Source: an uncultured Nitrospina sp. (GTDB lineage: Bacteria > Nitrospinota > Nitrospinia > Nitrospinales > VA-1). Taken from it: DNA of 9,279 bases. Shown here in pieces: positions 6,619 through 9,279 of this stretch. The stretch is from assembly GCA_913044145.1 (NCBI GenBank), contig CAJWOD010000045.1:1-9279 (forward strand), in the 5' to 3' direction. Below the pieces are notes generated by a model. It was not told the DNA's origin, searched no databases, and saw nothing but the letters and a program-made list of their open reading frames with translations. A program made the position numbers and the translations under genes. Positions within the stretch are counted from its first letter, which is position 1, and every line of letters begins with the position of its first letter.

Positions 6619-8310
6619 TTAAAAACCATGACCTAACTTTTGAGCTAATCGTAAAATGTTCCTGCTCCACCGTTCATAACTCAAGTCAATATAGAATCGG
6701 TTGATCAACAACATATAAAGTCGTTTTTTAATTGAATTGATCCATTGGACAATAAATATTTTTTGCCCTTTGGAATCGGCATAAACATAAATCCAGCTAA
6801 TGAGAATAAGCAAGGTTGCCAATAAAACAAGCAAATCAAAAATAATTGGATTGAGTGCTGCGGCTATAAAGAAACCATCCGCTACACCTGCCCCAGGATA
6901 AAGAAAGTGTGTAAAAGCTTCTGCGGCCCAAAGGTAGGTAAAACCAATAAAAAACAGTGAAACAATCATTGCGCTAGAAATTTTCCAGGAGGCCACCGCA
7001 TGAAACCGAAACAAACTAAACATGACTTGAGAAGTTGTCACCCAAGCAAAAAAGAGTAAAATTACGGCCCCATGCGCATTCTGTAGTGGGATATTCAACA
7101 TATCATGCGCAACCATTAAAATAATTAGTGGTAAAACTAACGTGATAATTAAACCCGTGAAAAAGCTTAATTGATCGAAAGATATTTTCACCTCATGCGC
7201 AGATGGATCGGGAAACTCAGGCTCTTCACGCGATGTATGGATACCTTGCCCTGAATGTAGGAACAATGACGCTTTAAAAAGCCCATGCGCGATTAAATGA
7301 AAAATAGCAAGCGCAAATGCACCAAGCCCGCATTCCATAATCATGTAACCCATTTGTGCCATGGTGGAAAACCCCAAGGTCTTCTTGATATCATTTTGCG
7401 CTAACATCATGGAAGCTCCCATAACAACCGTCAGGAGACCAACCACAAAAACAATATGAAGAGTATTTGGTGTAAGCCCATAGAAGGGAGCCAGGCGATT
7501 CAAAAGAAAACCCCCTGCATTAACAATTCCTGCATGCATTAGAGCTGATACAGGAGTTGGTGAATCCATGGTATCGGGTAACCATACGTGCAGCGGAAAT
7601 TGAGAGGATTTGGCTATTGCACCAACAAAAACTAATAGCGCGATTGCAGTAACAGCGCTGACGTTAAATCCTCCAGAGAAAAGTGAAATCATTTGAGGCT
7701 GTTCTGTCGCTAATCTAAAAAGCTCATTAAACTCTAAAGTACCGAAATATTTATAGGCAAGAAAAATTCCGCAAAGAAAACTCGCATCACCAATACGATG
7801 GGCAAAAAAAGTTTTAAAAGCATTCCTGCATGCCGGACGATTAGGAAAATTAAATGCCAAAATTAAGTAAAGCGCCAAACTTAATAATTGCCAAAATACA
7901 AAAAGCATAAACAAATTCGGACTGGAAACGAGAGAAAGGATGACAAAAGTCATAAAGCTCAACAGCGCGAAAAAGCGAGCATATCCAGGGTCGCCTTCCA
8001 AGTATCGAATTGAATAAACATGAATAACTATGCTTACACTTGTGATCAACACCATCATGACGGCGGAAAGACGGTCTACCAACATACCTATCTTGAATAT
8101 AGAAGAACTCTCAGAATTTGGCGGCCATAACATAATATGAACGGTGCCTTCAACGCTCACATGATAGAGGACCCAAACAGCAAGGAAGAAAGAAATCGTA
8201 GTCGCTATAACTCCTGCCTTTGCGACATGAGACAACATGCGGTTGCCAAAGACTCGGATAAAAATACTAGCCAAAAGAGGAAAAAGGAGAATAAGAATTG
8301 GAATTGTCAT
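6619..8310 (-). CDS. dabB: DabB, NuoL-like ion-channel subunit of the DAB inorganic-carbon transporter
   Basis: DabB is the membrane partner of DabA and belongs to the Proton_antipo_M family with NuoL and MrpA. It is thought to pass cations inward to drive DabA. Family motifs are clear: the block AIAKSSQFPLHVWLPDTMD (231-249), continuing PTPVSALMHAGIVNAGGFLL, holds channel K234 and H259. NDIKKTLGFSTMAQMGYM (306-323) follows, and FHLIAHGLFKASLFL (337-351) holds H338, H342 and K346. The usual TM5 'W-E' is W140-Q141 here, replacing the Glu that NuoL-type subunits use. At 563 residues it is shorter than NuoL (about 610), with roughly 13 helices. The C-terminus keeps a NuoL-like INRFYID (536-542). 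The ATG is the first possible start, since an in-frame TAA lies two codons upstream; AGGAAA precedes it by about 11 bases. It heads the dab operon, just after a dabA-like fragment. Confidence 0.92.
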   Translation of the reverse strand: MTIPILILLFPLLASIFIRVFGNRMLSHVAKAGVIATTISFFLAVWVLYHVSVEGTVHIMLWPPNSESSSIFKIGMLVDRLSAVMMVLITSVSIVIHVYSIRYLEGDPGYARFFALLSFMTFVILSLVSSPNLFMLFVFWQLLSLALYLILAFNFPNRPACRNAFKTFFAHRIGDASFLCGIFLAYKYFGTLEFNELFRLATEQPQMISLFSGGFNVSAVTAIALLVFVGAIAKSSQFPLHVWLPDTMDSPTPVSALMHAGIVNAGGFLLNRLAPFYGLTPNTLHIVFVVGLLTVVMGASMMLAQNDIKKTLGFSTMAQMGYMIMECGLGAFALAIFHLIAHGLFKASLFLHSGQGIHTSREEPEFPDPSAHEVKISFDQLSFFTGLIITLVLPLIILMVAHDMLNIPLQNAHGAVILLFFAWVTTSQVMFSLFRFHAVASWKISSAMIVSLFFIGFTYLWAAEAFTHFLYPGAGVADGFFIAAALNPIIFDLLVLLATLLILISWIYVYADSKGQKIFIVQWINSIKKRLYMLLINRFYIDLSYERWSRNILRLAQKLGHGF

Positions 8311-8334
8311 GAATTAGTGAGTTTCCTTGCCCAA

Positions 8335-8559
8335 TTAAGTTAAGAACCTAAGACATCGCTTGCGAACCGCTTGGTCAAAAGGCGGGTATTCTAATTCATG
8401 TCGTGTATTCTGCGCAACCATCGATCTCACGGGCCAAAAAAGTGTGATTGGCTCACTAGCATCTAATGCCAGTTGCCCAACTTGGTCACGATCTTTTTGG
8501 GAAAAACTCTTCGTTGAATTAGTACCTATTATATAAGACTTGGTTCTAGCAAATAGTTC
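8335..8559 (-). pseudogene. DabA N-terminal fragment without a start codon
   Basis: A frame open from stop to stop encodes 74 residues. Its second half, LALDASEPITLFWPVRSMVA, continuing QNTRHELEYPPFDQAVRKRCLRFL, lines up with residues 23-65 of the DabA in this window (ACEPVSHFWPMKTFIHHNP, then LEHFPFEKAINEAERFL). Shared residues include EP, FWP, N, LE, PF and RFL. No ATG, GTG or TTG lies upstream of the conserved part in frame; only ATA, CTG or ACG codons do. The first GTG falls inside the motif, after FWP. The frame stops at TAA (8335-8337), 24 bases before dabB, and no DabA similarity is apparent beyond it. The simplest reading is a decayed remnant of a second dabA or of a duplicated 5' end. 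The alternative is a small DabA-like protein made from a non-standard start. Similarity was judged by eye. Confidence 0.65.
8528..8533 (-). promoter_or_regulatory. Candidate -10 element for the dab operon
   Basis: A perfect TATAAT lies on the minus strand within the 325-base gap between the regulator gene and dabB. No good -35 is found 16-18 bases upstream; the best hexamers there (CTATTT, TATTTG) are poor, which would suit an activated promoter. TTCT-containing sequences at 8544-8549 and 8557-8563 flank the -35 position and resemble half-sites seen ahead of the regulator gene. Transcription would start near 8521, inside the dabA-like fragment. Confidence 0.3.
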
Positions 8560-8635
8560 TTAAGTGTTTGTTAAATATTTTTGTTTCAAACTACATCTTC
8601 GATAGCCATATACGATCAATATGACTTGATTAAAA

Positions 8636-8914
8636 TCATGTTTTAATTAAATTGATAAGGTCATACACTTGTCGATGTTTCTCAACAGTATGCCGTAGAG
8701 ATTTGCGACTGATAATTTTGTAAACATTCCTCCTTCCATCACGAATGTGTTTCAAATACCCATCAGCTTCAAGCTCAACGATAATTCGCTGAACTGCACG
8801 TTCCGTGATTCCAACCTCATTAGCTATATCTCGAATACGCTTATACGGATTTTGGGATAGGGACAACAAAACATGGGAATGATTTGTCAAAAAAGTCCAC
8901 GATGGTTTAATCAT
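8636..8914 (-). CDS. Small winged-helix transcriptional regulator
   Basis: A 92-residue DNA-binding protein with one winged helix-turn-helix domain and no visible ligand-binding domain. The first helix, WTFLTNHSHVLLSLSQNP (6-23), leads into IRDIANEVGITERAVQRIIVELEADGYL, where the recognition helix is about residues 37-50. The wing is HIRDGRRNVYKI (56-67). The C-terminal RHTVEKHRQVYDLINLI (74-90) probably forms a dimerisation helix. It matches the short MarR/ArsR-like 'GITERAVQRI' regulators. The ATG has AGGAA about 10 bases upstream. The gene lies on the same strand as the dab operon, 325 bases ahead of dabB, and has its own promoter with a palindrome in the leader, which suggests autoregulation. 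Control of the dab genes is inferred from position only. No metal-binding Cys/His cluster is seen, so a metal sensor is unlikely. Confidence 0.85.
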   Translation of the reverse strand: MIKPSWTFLTNHSHVLLSLSQNPYKRIRDIANEVGITERAVQRIIVELEADGYLKHIRDGRRNVYKIISRKSLRHTVEKHRQVYDLINLIKT

Positions 8915-8957
8915 TTTTTTCGTATTCCTGCTAAACCTTGAAGGTGAAATGCAATAA

Positions 8958-8986
8958 TTTTTAGAATCTAAGTTGCGTTCTAAAAA
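8958..8986. promoter_or_regulatory. Candidate operator: nested palindromes ahead of the regulator gene
   Basis: TTTTTAGAA (8958-8966) and TTCTAAAAA (8978-8986) form perfect 9-bp arms around an 11-base spacer. An inner 11-bp palindrome, TTAGAATCTAA (8961-8971), uses the left arm, so the TCTAA half-site appears twice in the same direction, 12 bases apart. The element lies between the regulator's candidate promoter and its start codon, where a repressor site or a leader hairpin would act. Binding by the regulator is inference. Confidence 0.5.
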
Positions 8987-8997
8987 ATACCAGACAT

Positions 8998-9027
8998 ATA
9001 ATACACGAATTAGATTTCAGTAGTCAA
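8998..9027 (-). promoter_or_regulatory. Sigma70-type promoter of the regulator gene
   Basis: On the minus strand, TTGACT (9022-9027) and TATTAT (8998-9003) are spaced by 18 bases, each one base from or close to the consensus. Transcription would start near 8991, just upstream of the palindrome at 8958-8986, giving a leader of about 75 bases. This is the best promoter match in the window. Confidence 0.6.
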
Positions 9028-9066
9028 TAAATTATTAAGGGGTTCGCTGATGAAGGAACTAAGTGG

Positions 9067-9094
9067 TTGATTTATACTTGATAGACCGTGTAAA
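9067..9094 (+). promoter_or_regulatory. Possible promoter of the tRNA gene
   Basis: TTGATT (9067-9072) and TGTAAA (9089-9094) are separated by 16 bases on the plus strand, about 30 bases before the tRNA. Each hexamer is only a moderate match, so this is the best available candidate rather than a firm call. Confidence 0.3.
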
Positions 9095-9124
9095 GTGCAT
9101 CTTTTCAACTCTAAAAAGATCCAA

Positions 9125-9199
<75 letters not shown>

Positions 9200-9237
9200 T
9201 ATAAAATAAATAGTAAGTTTTTTAAAAAAATGAATAG

Positions 9238-9279
9238 ATGACAGTAAGAGTATTGTTAGTTAGTACAACAGGAATGGGA
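9238..9279 (+). CDS. Start of a plus-strand gene, possibly a family 9 glycosyltransferase (partial)
   Basis: An ATG at 9238, directly after an in-frame TAG, opens a frame of 14 codons that runs off the right edge: MTVRVLLVSTTGMG. A short hydrophobic strand followed by STTGMG resembles the nucleotide-sugar-binding start of ADP-heptose-type (GT9) glycosyltransferases, but other Rossmann-like enzymes begin similarly. No clear ribosome-binding site precedes it; the upstream stretch is mostly A and T. The family guess is weak because so few residues are visible. Confidence 0.35.
   Translation, partial: MTVRVLLVSTTGMG

Noticed and set aside
8137..8343. Plus-strand 68-codon open frame
   Set aside because: It overlaps the dabB start and its upstream region on the opposite strand, has a composition unlike a protein, and shows no recognisable motif.
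9050..9070. Short ATG frame before the tRNA
   Set aside because: It has only 6 codons before a stop and no sign of being a gene.

Overview
The window is a moderately AT-rich stretch from a bacterium. It is dominated by an inorganic-carbon uptake locus on the minus strand. The core is a DAB-type system (DabA plus DabB), the energy-coupled CO2-hydrating/bicarbonate-accumulating complex of many autotrophic and some heterotrophic bacteria. The taxon cannot be fixed from this sequence. A chemoautotroph such as a Nitrospinota-, anammox- or sulfur-oxidiser-like bacterium would fit, but that is inference. No Rubisco, carboxysome or classical carbonic anhydrase gene is visible.

Layout on the minus strand, in transcription order (right to left): (1) a 92-residue winged-helix regulator (8636-8914), with a good sigma70-type promoter and a striking palindrome between promoter and gene; (2) a start-less reading frame (8335-8559) whose residues match the DabA N-terminus, apparently a dabA fragment; (3) dabB (6619-8310), a NuoL-like proton-channel subunit; (4) a 411-residue membrane protein (5367-6602) that looks like a degenerate NuoM/MrpD-type antiporter subunit; (5) dabA (2060-5320), a long version with all four expected zinc-site residues; (6) after 300 bases with several inverted repeats, a SulP-family anion transporter with a STAS domain (161-1759). 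DabB, the middle protein and DabA are separated by 16 and 46 bases and are probably one operon. SulP may be read through from it or start from its own promoter.

On the plus strand, the window opens with the last 41 codons of a protein ending in a HAMP-like segment (1-126), convergent with SulP. It closes with a complete tRNA-Thr(CGU) gene (9125-9199) and the first 14 codons of another gene (from 9238).

Proposed joint function (inference from families and context): DabB plus the extra antiporter-like protein supply ion-motive energy to DabA, which converts CO2 to bicarbonate in one direction. SulP may import bicarbonate directly. The small regulator may tune the locus. The most unusual points are the dabA-like N-terminal fragment ahead of dabB, the third charge-poor antiporter-like subunit inside the dab operon, and a Gln in DabB where NuoL-type subunits usually have a key Glu.
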